Below, one piece after another: positions 13,801-25,860 of a stretch of DNA of 64,000 nucleotides (the stretch's first letter is position 1; the number at the start of each line of letters is the position of its first letter). Made by a program: the position numbers and the translations under genes. The DNA lies in the NCBI GenBank assembly GCA_946122785.1, contig CAMGYJ010000003.1:6112032-6176031 (forward strand), written 5' to 3'. Below the pieces are notes generated by a model, which saw only the letters and a program-made list of their open reading frames with translations, had not been told where the DNA came from and made no database searches. This DNA comes from Linum tenue (lineage: Eukaryota; Streptophyta; Magnoliopsida; Malpighiales; Linaceae).

Positions 13801-16272
13801 GTCGGCCCAGTTAGTTTACATTCCGAAGCTAGGAAAACCAGAAAATGAGCATGGGGAAGGCCACGCTTTTGAAACTCAATTGCCAGCACAACTGCAAACA
13901 AATACACTATGTATTAAGTTGGAGCCTGCCAAAACCTTATTAGGTAAAGGACAACCTGACTAAAATAATTCAACCATATGAAACAAAAGTATTGCTCAAA
14001 ACTAAAATAACAATTATGGAGCATGTACGACTTACATCCAGTGGTAGTCCCAAATATTTTCTTATCTCTTATCTCAAACATTAATTGCTGCAGTTTAAGC
14101 TTGAAGACCCGAGCAATAATATCAGATCTATTGACATCTTTCCGACCATCTGCGGTTACCAAATCAACCATAAACTGGATTTCCGGCCAATTTGCATTAC
14201 AGGTGAAGGTAATAAATAAATCTGGGTAGCCCAACCACCTACAAATAGCCATAGCATCCTGGAAGTTTTCATACTTGTACCGTGGACTTCCTGTGTGGGA
14301 AGCAGCCAAAATAACATGTTTTCCAGTCATTTCTAAATCAGAATCACCACGGAGGAATGCATCCACTAACCCACTCAGATAATGGGAACGAAGTTTGGCT
14401 TGGTTATTTCGGATCCAATCAAGCCGCTGTGCCTCTACTAATGCATACGCATTCACAACATACTGCTGAAATAATTTCCCAGATAATAAAACCGAATTTG
14501 ACTCCTGAAATCTACTCTGTAGGCGGTATGCATAATAATCACACTGGGACAGTGTCTTGTCATTCCAAAGATTATCATCATCATCATCATCACAGCTTAT
14601 GTCCGGATGCCATCCATCCTCTCCATAAGGAAATAAAATTGGGTATTGTAAAGTCATTAATGATGGATGATAATAATTAATTCTCTCCAATTCAGAACTC
14701 TTATACTGAACAATAATATCTGGCTCAAATGTATCTTGCCCTGTTTCATCAACAATCAAGGCTGCTATGTCATTCCCCGTCGGTAAATCATATTCTCTCC
14801 CATCATGAGCACGCTTGGCAATTAATTTGATCTTCACCTCTTTCACATTGCCTTCCTGTATCTTTTGCCTAGCCATCCGAAAGGTTTGAACCAGAACATT
14901 GTTTCTATCAAACATTTCTTGCAATCGTTCAACAATATCTGATCGCAATGAACTGGAGGCATCATCAACTGGAAATAGATGCAAACGACTCTCTAGTTCA
15001 GAACTTGAGTCATGAATGTATAATTGGGCAAACCTCGGTGGCTGACCGTCTGGGGGTAATAAGCTGCCTATAGAGTGATAAATTTGTCCTCCTATAGAGT
15101 ACACATACACCCCTCGACCATCATTTATACCACGATCCACTTTCCCGCCCAGGGAGATAAAGCAAAACACAGCATTGTATCTACGAATGGCTTCCCGGAA
15201 ATGACGGCTCATGGGTGTAGAAGAATGTAACAATTCATTCAAAAACTCTGGTGGAGCACGTCTAGGGGTAGTTTTACCTTTCCAGCCTTGCAACACAATG
15301 AGAAAGTGGGGTTAACACGACTCCTAGTAGGAACCGTACTTTCTTGCACCCACATAATTGCTGCACAGTATTGACAAATGCTTGTAGGCTCGCCCAGACT
15401 AAAAAGTTCCACAACAGGATATCCTACAATCAAAGTAGTCACATAAGATAACTCACACATGATGAATACGCATTTACAATGTACAAACATAAAATATGAT
15501 GCCACAAACCATGGGAACGGGAGAACCCCCTCGGTACAGCATTAACCATCCGCCTTTTGTACAAATGACTCGCTCGCATTAAACGTGCCCTTTTTGTCCG
15601 AAGGTGGGAGATACATGAACTATAATCTGTGGTAACAAAGTTAATTATGCATGAACTAAATCCATTAGGACGACATGGAATCCTGCTCCGTGACATATAC
15701 AACGCAATGCACATATGGACTATGGTATGCATATGCAAAATAGTCTAGAACACACCTTACAAAATAAAGAAACGCATTTAAAAGATACTAAGCTTACCAT
15801 GTGGAATATATTCAACAGTACGTCGCAAGCGCGCATTCAAGATCTCCCGTCGTCGTTGTCGATAGGATTGAGCTATCAAGCGATCAATATGCTCAACTTG
15901 TGATTGAAGGGTGAGTATTTCTGCAATTGAAATATACAAATCAAATTATCCTGATTTTGTGCCAAAGTAAACTTTAATTTAATGTACCAACAAATGAATC
16001 GCGGAACTACGTTGATTAAGACGATCCCTTTCAGCAGGGGTTTGTTGATTGGAAGGAGGTTTTGGCGGGTTGAATATAGCTCGCATGAACCCTGCAAAAT
16101 ACGACAGAATTAAGGCAGCGGGTATATGTTGTGTCCATTTTGAATACGTACACTAACAGTGAAACATGGAAAAAACCAAAGAAATCAAATTACATTTGCC
16201 CTTTGAATTCCGACGGTTGGGAGCACTGGTTTGCACTGAAGAGCTTCCACCAGGTTGTTGATTTCCGGACAT
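10807..16272 (-). pseudogene. Helitron Rep-helicase (RepHel), several exons, frameshifted
   Basis: This is the rolling-circle transposase of the Helitron. From the N-terminus on the minus strand: a start at 16272 (MSGNQQ); small exons, one coding FNPPKPPSNQQTPAERDRLN near 16100; a cysteine motif (CQYCAAIMW, near 15380) ending CCKAGK; the Helitron N-like domain (15296-14036); the Rep HUH motif (GLPHAHF, HAH at 13845-13853); and the paired catalytic tyrosines in KYLFKYINK (13245-13271). The Pif1-type helicase follows (12204-10807), with Walker A GCGGTGKT, Walker B IIWDE, then GGDFRQTLP, TINKSQGQT and VALSRV. Introns 14035-13892 and 13458-13278 have GT..AG borders. The frame changes by one base near 15260 (a short C run) and near 12230 (an A run), so an intact protein is not expected although the catalytic motifs survive. 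Confidence 0.85.
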
Positions 16273-16409
16273 TATCTTGATTGCAATCACACTTAAGCAT
16301 GAACCAGCAAGCTCTAATTGATCAAAAATAAAGGTTTACTTAGCGGTTTGTTGATTGGAAGGAGGTTTTGGCGGGTTGAATATAGCTCGCATGAACCCTG
16401 CAAAATACG
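16040..16409. repeat. 64-bp direct repeat inside the Helitron
   Basis: The segments 16040-16103 and 16346-16409 look identical by eye over 64 bases. The lower copy is an N-terminal RepHel exon with its splice acceptor; the upper copy lies beyond the proposed start codon. The intervening DNA carries the MSGNQQ exon, so the 5' end of the gene was partly duplicated. Confidence 0.85.
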
Positions 16410-17541
16410 CCAGGAGGAGTTGGGGAATTCAATTGGAGGAGTAGCAACTCCCACCGCCCACGCGTCCCTCACAATTGCATATGTAGTATTGAAGTGCAGG
16501 GCTTGAGACCGAAATCGATATGGAGAAAGAAATTAACACGGCATGGACTGCCACGGCAGCTGAATATGGGTTCCGAGAGATTTCGATGGAAGCATTTCAC
16601 CAGCAGTCTTTGGGACGACTACGTCAAGGGGGAAGAGTTTGGGCCGGATACTTCAGGGGGCAACAGCCCGGTCCGACTATATAATAAACTGGCCCGGTCC
16701 ACCGGCAGAATGTGTTGGAGGTGAAACGCACAGTTTTATTTAAATGTGAATTGCCTAAAGTGCCCTTCCGACAAACCCTCTGCGGGCTGGAAATTTGAAT
16801 CCCTGCAAACTAAACACTTGTTTTGGCTTCATATATCTTATAGATGTGGTTGTGAATGAAGGAGGGACGAGATTCACAAAACTAAGGTTGAGACTTGGAT
16901 GTCGTTGTGGGAATTGGGAGAGTGGTCGAATGGGTTGTTAACACGTATTGACAAGTCGGTTGGGTCCACGGTTTGGTCCAGTAAACCGCGGTCTAGACCA
17001 GACCAAGAGATCAAAATAGAGGTGGCAATTAGGATCCAAATCCATGAATCCAATCCATCCACCAAATTATCCACCTAATCCAATCCATTTAAATCCAATC
17101 CATTTGATCCAAATCCAATTGATTCAGTTTGGTCCACGATTTTTCTAACGATCTGGTCTATTTTCCCAGCCCTACCAGCAATGCATCGTCATACTAACTT
17201 AGACCCATTATTGTTGAACACCATTTATGAGTTTTGTAAGTAGTTATCGATCATATATAGAACTCAATTCGGCTATTTAACTATCCAACGAATTATATAT
17301 GATTTTATATATGTCACCTTCATTCCAGCTATAATTTGTAGGGTGACATATTCCAAGAGTCCCGCTAAATTACAACGCCCCCATCATTGGAACAATCGAC
17401 AACCGGTTGTTCGTCTTGTTTCATAATCCGACCTTGGAAAATCAGAATGACTTTTTCCTGAGGATCTTGAAGTGCTACCAGTACTTTACTCTCATTCGGT
17501 CAAGTTTTGTAATGATCACCCGTTCTTCTGCTTAAATTGGA

Positions 17542-17735
17542 GTATATGGTATAAGATCCACAATAACTTGAATTATTGAGACCCTATTGATTTTCGATAT
17601 GACATCAGAGCTTTTTTGTAATCAAGAGGTCTTATGTTCGAATTTCGACAACCTTCACTTGTTAAACATATGGTATTCGAACATGTGCAAACTTCAAGTT
17701 CTCCTGTAATGAGCATCACTTCTTCTGCTTAACTA
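17542..17735 (+). mobile_element. Decayed TRIM copy
   Basis: It follows the order of the intact TRIM at 10042: GGTATAAGATCC, ACTTGAATTATTGAGA, a primer-site-like GACATCAGAGC, TTATGTTCGAATTTCGAC and TGTGCAAACTTCAAG. Similarity is partial and no second terminal repeat is clear. Confidence 0.65.
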
Positions 17736-17768
17736 TATTCGTCGGAAGTTAGAACCAAAATCATGATA

Positions 17769-17988
17769 TGTTAGTATGTGGTATAAGAAGATCATGGTTC
17801 TCGAAGTTTTCTGTGATCAAAAGTTCTTATGTTCGAATCCCGACGACTTTCATTTATTTAGGCCCGTGGTATTTGAACCTGTGCAAACTTAAAGGCTAAA
17901 GCCCATATGAGTTGGCTTTCGTACGAAGGTGCATGTTAGTATATTAAATAAGATCCCTAATTTTTGGGATCAACGAGTTGTTGATGTA
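17769..17988 (+). mobile_element. Decayed TRIM copy with partial terminal repeats
   Basis: TGTTAGTATGTGGTATAAGA (17769) and TGTTAGTATATTAAATAAGA (17934) are candidate terminal repeats. Between them are the family words TTCGAATCCCGACGA and TGTGCAAACTTAAAG. The right repeat continues with TTTTTGGGATCAACGAGTTG as in the intact TRIM, but the left repeat has lost its second half and the primer site. Confidence 0.62.
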
Positions 17989-18989
17989 TCCTCAGTTTGG
18001 TTAATGTGGTAGGTAGTGGACAAGTGTTAGATGGGGTTGATGATGATGTCTACATCAGCAGGCAGAAAATTATTGTTGCTAATTCTAGTACCAAATCTGA
18101 AAGAGGAAGTTAAGACGAGGCAAAAAGGGGGTTTGGGAAGCCTTTGAGCAATACATGCATATTTGAGGTAGAGCATGTCATGTGGGATGTTGTTTTTTCT
18201 TGTTCCTTTTCAGTAGAGACCTTCACATTATGAGGGTATTGAATTTTGTGACAAGTTGGACAAGTGGGTTTTAGTGATCTTAATGACCAATGTAGTAACA
18301 TTCTTGCTGGTGGGAGGAAATAGATTGGAATCTCGTTTGGAGAGTTTGTTTTAATGTCATTCAAGTTTAAGCGGGATCCAAATTGTATAAGTTGGTGGTT
18401 ATAAGCGGCTTATTGAAATAACGAAGAAGAAAGGGTTTCAATGACTAATCATGTACTTTTCCTCATATCGTCACGAGCATAGGCGGAGCTAGGCCAAATT
18501 ATGTGAGTTACATTTTTGTGTAAAAATTTATTCAACTTTCAAGTATATCTATATAGGAGATCAAACTCAACACTTATAAATTCAAATAAAAGCATTTTTT
18601 TATGAATTAATAAAAGCATCTTACCATAATACCATTATATTGCAGCTCATTTCTTGTAATTATATTATCATAATTAATGGGCTTTAACCCATTTATGCCC
18701 AGTTCAAAATTGTTCAATCCTGGCTAGGGCCTGAACTCTGACAAGAAGCCCAGATATGCTGGCCGATCAACTGCCATTTCCATCCGGGCCCAAATTTCGG
18801 TTCAATTCATTTTTTGAGCTTTGAAACTGGATGTGTGAAGGGACAAAATGTTGATGTCTGGAAAAAATCAAACTCGTTCCACTGGCTGCTAGAAGAGGAA
18901 GAGCTGCGGACAACCGCCACCGTTACCGGCGGGAGGATTCCGGTGAACCCGTGCGGCATCCACAGTTCGGCCCGAGACATTCCGGTACG

Positions 18990-21978
18990 ATGACGGTGGA
19001 CGACGAAAACTCTATATACGTTGGTGGGCTTCCTTACAGCGCCACGGAAGACACCCTTCGCAGAGTCTTCAGTTTCTACGGCGCCATCGTCGCCGTCAAG
19101 GTTTTCCCCACAATCTTCTGCTACTCGTTCCTATTTTTATCCATTGAATTCGTCTCCCCATTATGATTTCATGAATTTTAGCTCCCATTGTTAAGATATG
19201 AAAGGATTTTATCAGGGAGACGGATAAGCTGTGTCTCAAGTTAAGTTGTAAAGCAAATAAGCAAGTGTTCGCTGCTGCTAAGGCTTAACTGACTGTCTTT
19301 GCTGGTAGACTAGTTAGGTTGGGTGTTTTTTGGTGGAGCGGTTTTTCTCATCACTGACATTTTCTATCGTCTTGATGAGTTGAGAGTGGTGTACTAAATT
19401 GAGATTTGGATTGTTTACTTTCTTACAGATTATTAATAACCGTGCGACAAGAGGAAAGTGCTATGGCTTTGTTACTTTCAGAAATCCCAGATCAGTGATT
19501 GATGCAATTGATGATATGAATGGCAAGGTATCGGCTTTCTTCCTGTTTTTTTAGCAACACATTGCCTTGATCCTGTTTAGCTTGGGTTGAAGTTTTTTTT
19601 CCCGATATTCGGGATTGTGGAGTAGGCTATTGATGGAAGACCTGTGAGAGTGAACGGTGTAACAACTAGAGGAAGACCGAATTTCGGTCGTGAACTGTTC
19701 CGACATGATGTAGAGAGGAGAATGGATTGGGACAGGAATAGAGATCGAGGAAGGGATTACGATGATGTTGATGATAGGGACAGATATCATGAGCATTACA
19801 GTGATAGGTCAAGAGAACTTGATAGGTCCTGGGATGAGGATAGAGAAAGAGAATATGAACATGAACGTATGCATGAGCATGAGCGTGATCATGATCGCAC
19901 TGGGGATGGATTCATGGATAGAGATCGAGTCCAAGACAGAGTCGAGAACGAACAAGACCTAGGTAGGAATGTTGATTGGAACTGGGAACGAGGTCGTGAT
20001 TCAGGCTCGGTAGGCAGGGAGGTGGATGGAAGCAATGACGATGATAGAATTGCTGACAAGGATCAGCTCTCAAGGAAGCCAAATGGGTAAGATTTTTAGT
20101 CTTAGTTGGTCATTTACTTTTACTCTTGAGAAATGGAAGAAGTGCGGTTATTATGGTCAGTTAGTTTCAAACTCGACGTCTTAGGTTTGGTTCGCGAGTT
20201 TCTCTATGGTATTACGTTACAGACCTTCAGTATGCATCCCTTGAAGGAATAATTAGAATAGTGTGCATCTTTAGTGGAAGGTTGCACAATAGACGATTCT
20301 TTTTTCCCAGAAAGGAATAGAGGAGACCCAGACTCTTAAATCTTAATGCATGAATCTGATAATAAAAACACAAGTTGGAAGCAGAAAATAAAGAGAGTAG
20401 TGGAGCTTTAAATTCTCACCTGAGTTGACAATAGCGACTGAATCTTGAAAAGGGCAATTACATTTTCAAACATATTTGACTATCTTGAAGACATGTTGAT
20501 TCTCGAAAAGATTGATAGGTTTTTGTCCATCTGATGTATATGCATAATTCTATATGTGGCTGGCAGTATTTCTCCACATCATGCGCATTGATTCTGAATT
20601 TTATTAGGTTGTAATTACCCAGGACTCAAATATCATACTGGCTTGTTTCCAGAAGAGTTTGTATGATAATGTTAATATAGTAGAACAGTTATGCCTAACA
20701 AATGCTTTCTATTTCTTATGTGCTGGATGCAATGCTCGTTTGTTGACTATATGTTGATTGAATCTATCTCATGTGAAAATAGTTAAATGATGTTCAGCTC
20801 CGTATTTAATGTGCTTTGGCAGTTCAACGTACAACGACAGGTCTACCAGGGTTACATCACTTGAGCTGGGCGATGATTGTGATGATGATGAGGTAAATAT
20901 GGTCATGCTCAATCTGCGGTCCATTCATACTTTGAAAATAAGCATTTTGGTTTCTAATTCTTATCATTTCCTTTTTATTGAAATTAGGTGAAAGTACAGC
21001 TTGACAGATCAATCCAGAGACATGATGATCTGAAGAAGGAGGTTAGTCTCTCACTTAGTAGCAAATCACGATAATTTGTTGAGGCTAGTGGTTGCCTTTC
21101 CAGAACTGTATGATTTGTTATAGGGGCGCGGTTGATGTAATTAATATGATTTACTTGGAAGTTATTCTGCCAAATATTATATTAGAATTAAGTAACCACT
21201 ATTTTTGGAGTCAGTGGCTCTCCTACAACTGTTTAATTAGAAATTGTGTTAACTATTCACCAGGGTAAATTTGTGTATACCAAATTTAAGAGTTATACTG
21301 CTGTAACCTTCTTATACCTCTGTCCTAAATTTGACCTTAAAGCATGTAAGAAGCTCTGAAAGAAACTTATGCTGTTGAGTTTGGATGCATCTCTTGTCCC
21401 TGGTTCCCATGTCCCTTCTCTTCTATTTACGTTAAAGGGTTTGCTAAAAGAAACTCCCATTCCTTCAGATTTCCCTGATGGAAGGAAGGTTCGAAGACAA
21501 ACAAAAACTTGTGTCCAGTTTGCAGAGAAAAGCTACGGTACTTCCTCTATCACTAAGCTACTTCTCATCTTTTTCTCCAGCACTTGGAACTAAATGATGA
21601 TTGCAGAAACTTGAAGATGCATTGGTTGGAGCCAAAAGGCGCACATCCCAGCGGAAGGAACAGTTGGCCAAGGTAACAACCATAGGCTTTCAGCTGACTT
21701 TGCGAAATTGCTGGATGATCTTTATTTTTGTTAATACTTAATAGTTATATTCTTTCGTGGTATAATATGCAGCTCCACAAGTGCTACGTGCAAACGAAGG
21801 AATATACTGAAAGACTTAAAAGCAGTGAACATGAGCTTCAGGTCAGCTGTATGAAAAACCCTTATGCTCTCTCATCTTTACCAATCGCTCGGTACTAAAT
21901 CCGTTGGCTCTATAATTGCAGACTCTTGTTGATTCAACTCTGATAGAAAGTGATGTGGGCATGGAAGTTGGGTATTGA
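18990..21978 (+). CDS. RRM RNA-binding protein with charged repeats and coiled-coil tail (9 exons)
   Basis: Exons: 18990-19100, 19429-19527, 19626-20086, 20823-20892, 20988-21041, 21469-21537, 21607-21672, 21773-21841, 21922-21978. All junctions are GT..AG, the frame holds throughout, and the product is 351 aa. One N-terminal RRM spans residues ~7-80, with RNP2 IYVGGL (9-14) and RNP1 KCYGFVTF (47-54). Exon 3 encodes a region dense in Arg, Asp, Glu and His (RDRGRDYDD, EREYEHERMHEHERDHD), resembling RS/RD-type splicing factors. The small last exons encode Lys/Glu/Gln-rich helices likely to form a coiled coil, ending ESDVGMEVGY. A nuclear role in RNA processing is likely by family but not proven. 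I chose the ATG at 18990, directly before the RRM. I do not recognise a specific named gene. Confidence 0.85.
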
Positions 21979-23287
21979 GGTAGATTCCGGCTCAAACTAC
22001 CCTACATCCTTATTGTGATGGAATTGAGAAAGTCCACACTGCTTGATTGCTAATCGGAAGAAAGCTGCTATAGCCCTGCCTTACGGCTATCGAAATCGTT
22101 AATACAATTGTTGCTGCTGTGCTTGCGTTTAACTATGCAGTACCGCTTGTTCATACCCTATGTGAGATGTGTAGTTAGTTGAATCTGCTTTGTACTAAGA
22201 AGAGATTGCTTGATTTTGTAATGCAAAAAGTGTTCCTCTGTTGCACTTGCACAGTGTGAAATCCCATCTGAAGCTTTGTTCAAAGCAAAGTTGTTTTGGA
22301 TCAAACTTGAGCAAAAGGGAGGTAAAGTGGTTTTATGAAAGCTTGTGTGTGTGAGAGAAAGAGAATTCAGAGAATAAGCTGGAAAGAAGCCCAACTGCAT
22401 CAGATGCTTTCGGCTCCCTTCTCCTCTCCTATCTTCTTTTCCTGAACCTTGTGTCCTTCAATCTGGTTGGAAGGAGGGCACAATGGGAAGATAAAAAGAA
22501 AAACAAACCCACCTGCTTAGCTTTACAGATATGGTCATCTTCCTGACCATAACCATATCTGTTGTACATCTTGCACTGCAATTGGAAAAGCCTGCAACTT
22601 CCATTTCCATACTAAAACTAAAACCTCCCTCTTTTTCTCTCTTTGCCAAGGACAAAAGGTTCCCTGCTGAGTCCTCCTGACCCTGTTGTTGCAGAATGTA
22701 CAAGACAAGGGGCATATATGTCCATCAAGGCATTAAAAGTTTTGGGACAGAAATTTGCCAGAATGATGCCAGGAACTGGAAATAGTGGGTACAGCCTGCA
22801 AATATCAGACCACCAGTTCCAGAACCCTTCTCTCCAAATAGGCACCTCTGAAATTTGCAAAAGGATACAAAAACAAGCCCCCACTTTTCTTCTCCTTTTT
22901 TATGGAATCAAACTACTATCGTAACGAGTCGATGGTTGTTGGATCGTGCGTATCGTATCACGATCCATCAGCGTTAATGTGCCAGGACATTTCTAAGCCA
23001 ATGTACATTACTCGTTAAGGCTGTAGCTAGATTCCTTTGACGAAAAGCTTACATTACAAAGTTACACTACACCGCAATGCAAGAGAGAACAAGATGAAGA
23101 GGATCGATTCACACTAAAAATATTAATGGGTGGCCGAATGTGAAACAATAGTAATATTTGGGCATCGAAATGAGAAGTTAGGCGAAGATGAGTTGATCAC
23201 AAACGAACCTCGAATTTCGTCTAACTGAAAACCCTAAACCCTAAAAATTAAAAAAGGGGAAATTAATTATTTAATGATGTTTTTGGG
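21979..23287. other. Convergent intergenic region
   Basis: This lies between two genes facing each other and should hold both 3' UTRs. The short open frames have no recognisable domain. I see no repeat or RNA gene. Confidence 0.55.
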
Positions 23288-25497
23288 TTAAAATTTGAGA
23301 GTGATTTCACTCCGATTGCATTCCTCCCCATTCTCCCTCAACGCAGCCAATCCTCTCCCGGCGGCGGCCACCGCCGCATTGTCGCCGCTCTCCCCAGCCT
23401 TCCAGCTGCTGCTATCCGACTTGCCATCCTCGATGCTCTCCGACCTCTCTCTCCCGGCCGCTCTGTCGTCCGACTCCGGCCCGGAGCTATTCGCCTGGGA
23501 CGACGTCGTCTTGTACACGTGGACCTGGTGGTGGTGCTGAAGCGCCGCCGCGGCAGCGTGGTGGTGCTGCGGCGGAGGGTGAATAGCAGCATGGATCGGC
23601 ATTCCGCCGGCGGCAACGTAGTAGTCTTGTGGGACGGAGTTCGGGGCGGCGCAGAAGTGCGGCGGAGGCCCGTGGGCGGTGGCGCCGTATCCGCCGTGCG
23701 CGGCGGCGGCGTACTCCGGCGGGACCCATATCCCGCCTAGGACCACGAGCTGGGGCCCAGGCCCACCTGGCGCCTGTGGGCTTGGACTCGGTCGCCTTGT
23801 GTGCAACCTATATTTCTGTGACCCAAAATAAAAGAACAAAAAAAAAAAAAACAAAAAAGACAAAGATCATTATGAAGATCTCTTGGGTCCAAACAAACAG
23901 ACAAAAACAAAATTTTGATTTTTTTCATTTTTTTTCTCCCTCTGCAACAGTTCAGTCCCCTGAGCCTCCCCTTTTGTCAGGTCAGCTGTTTTTGTACTAA
24001 CAATTTGTCCACATTGTGGTATATCCTTTGAATTACCAGAATTTAATGTCCTATTTCTGTCCAAAATACTGTTAATTTTGTGAAAATGTTGTTAACACAT
24101 TTAGATTAGGTTACAGGACTTGTTTAATCATATAATTGAAGGCTTCTTTTTGGGCCCAAACAAACATGCTCAAAGTGTAAGCAAAGAATAATCACAGTTA
24201 AGAGAGAGAGAATGGTACCTGGAGATGGCTTTTAACTTCATCATTGGTCAAACCGTCAACCTTCATCAGTTCCCTGATTTGCTTTGGAGTGGCCACTACA
24301 CAACAACAACAACAAAAAAAACATGAATAAATAATCAATCCCCCTATGGCCCTCCATTACAGTTAATTAACTACTCATAACAAGAACTAAAAAAAAAAGA
24401 TGGGCAATCATTACTACACAATCTATAGCATGAAAATCAATCATCAAAATCAGTAACTAACAGCAAAGTTATCATCTTTCTGTTACATACCTTGAGACCC
24501 ACCAAGCATTTGAAGCGCATTCACGAATCTCCGGTGCAAATCCGGCGACCAACACCTCCTGGCCTTCCTCTGCCCCTGGCTGCCGCCATTGTTGTTCCCA
24601 CCATTACCATTGCTCTCCACTGGTCCGTCTGAAGATGACCGATTCCCACCGCCTCTTTTGTTCGTACAAGAAAACCCATGGTGATTAACGCTGTCATTAT
24701 AAGTATCACTCTTTCCCTGATGGGTATCGTTAATCTCTGCTGAGGAGCCAATCGCTGCAGTCAGAGCCAGAGTTGGAGCAGGACAGGGCGAGTTTAGCCT
24801 CTCTTTTGAGAAGGGCAGAAAAGCTCCTCCTCCTCCTCCTCTTTCTCCTCCACCACAATCCCTCTGCTTTGTTGCTTCTTCCAGTGCGAATTTGGGGCTA
24901 ACGTTGAACCCCATCATTGTTTGGTCTTTTGGTGGAGGCAGAGGTGACAAAGCTGCAGGTAGTTGAGGCTTGGTCTCCTGGCTCCATAGCTGAGCTGTCG
25001 TCATCCAATTCGCCTTGTTCTCCGTGTTAATCTCCACGGAAGCCGCCGATTCGGATGGAGGTAAAGCTGAGTTCTTTAAGGGTATGAATTCTTCGAGCAC
25101 AACTGTTGTCTGCTGGTGTTGGGTTCCTCTGTATTCTTGTAGCTGCTGCCTGGAGCTCTCCATAGCTGATGAGGTGAAGAAATAACGTCAAAGATGGAAA
25201 CTTTACATCGAAATCGACGTCGAGCAACAAAATGGGATTGTGGGTTTTCGATTTTACTGTACCATTGGTGAGGAGCTGCATGCAGAGAGGGAGCTCCCTC
25301 TTGAAAGCGTCGATCTTTAGCCTCTCTGCCTCGAGCCGGGACAGGAACTCTTCCAGCTGCTGCTTTTGCGGCTGCTGCTGATTATCGTGATGATGAGTAC
25401 TGGAAGGAGTAATGATTTGGTCGGAGAAGCATTTCAAAAGCAAAGAGTGGGTGTGGGGCTTGCAATTGTCCAAGCTTAGTTCAGAAGGAGATGCCAT
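23288..25497 (-). CDS. HHO/NIGT1-type GARP transcription factor (4 exons)
   Basis: Exons on the minus strand: 25497-25263, 25165-24491, 24295-24219, 23815-23288, with GT..AG borders and compatible phases; product 504 aa. The N-terminus has the family's conserved helix ([20 protein letters not shown], residues ~47-67, then ELPLCMQLL). The single MYB-like GARP domain spans ~277-337 ([20 protein letters not shown], then [20 protein letters not shown], then [14 protein letters not shown]) and is split by two introns. The middle is Ser/Gly/Asn-rich, and the C-terminal exon is GC-rich with Ala and His runs. In Arabidopsis this family (HRS1/HHO) represses nitrogen- and phosphate-starvation genes in the nucleus. 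The family call is firm; the exact orthologue (perhaps HHO5/HHO6 class) is inference. Confidence 0.9.
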
Positions 25498-25577
25498 TTG
25501 ATTGATTATATTGCTACAAATTTTTAGGACAAGAAAGTAATGATGAAGCAGTCTCTCTCAGATCATGCTAAAGAACA

Positions 25578-25609
<32 letters not shown>

Positions 25610-25860
25610 GGGGGGGTTGAAGCTATAGGGGGAAACGGGCAAAGAGAACAAAGATTTGGTTTTGGCCTTGTTAGGGCAGAGGAGGAGGATATGGGGGTTC
25701 AAGAAGGGAATAAAGTAGCTATGTAGGAATTTATAGAAGAGGGAAAGAAAAGGAAATGAAAGGAGGGAGAGAAGTTAAAGGTGGTGAGTGTAAGAGATAG
25801 AGCACAAGGGAGAGAGAGGGGATAAAGATGGATGGTAACTTCTTGCAGAAAAAGAAAAGG
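25498..25860 (-). promoter_or_regulatory. Purine-rich 5' leader region of the GARP gene
   Basis: Upstream of the ATG the plus strand is a purine-rich stretch containing (GA)n at 25578-25599 and an 18-G run at 25599-25616. On the transcribed strand these become CT and C runs, common in plant 5' UTRs. No clear TATA box was assigned. Confidence 0.5.

Larger units (their letters stand above)
10370..16844 (-). mobile_element. Helitron, about 6.5 kb, both termini visible
   Basis: Read on the minus strand the element begins TCTATAAGATATATGAAGCC at 16844 and ends in CTAG at 10373-10370, with a GC-rich hairpin (GCCCAACGGGC, around 10387-10397) a few bases before the CTAG. This is the Helitron pattern of 5' TC and 3' hairpin plus CTRR. 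The flanking bases are A (10369) and T (16845), as expected for insertion into an AT dinucleotide without duplication. It contains a Rep-helicase gene on the same strand. The 3' terminus is well supported; the 5' terminus is chosen from the TCTATA start, the AAGCC word and the AT context, and is less certain. Confidence 0.8.
16845..18989. other. Intergenic region with repeat relics
   Basis: No supported gene. It holds a GGTCC/GGTCTAGACC-rich tract (about 16970-17170), a stretch of CCAATCCAT-like words (about 17040-17110), two decayed TRIM copies, and the likely 5' UTR of the RRM gene (from about 18840). Confidence 0.5.

Noticed and set aside
23338..23729. Arg/Pro-rich frames on both strands at the GARP 3' exon
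   Set aside because: They are shadows in GC-rich coding DNA; the GARP frame joins by splicing to the DNA-binding domain.
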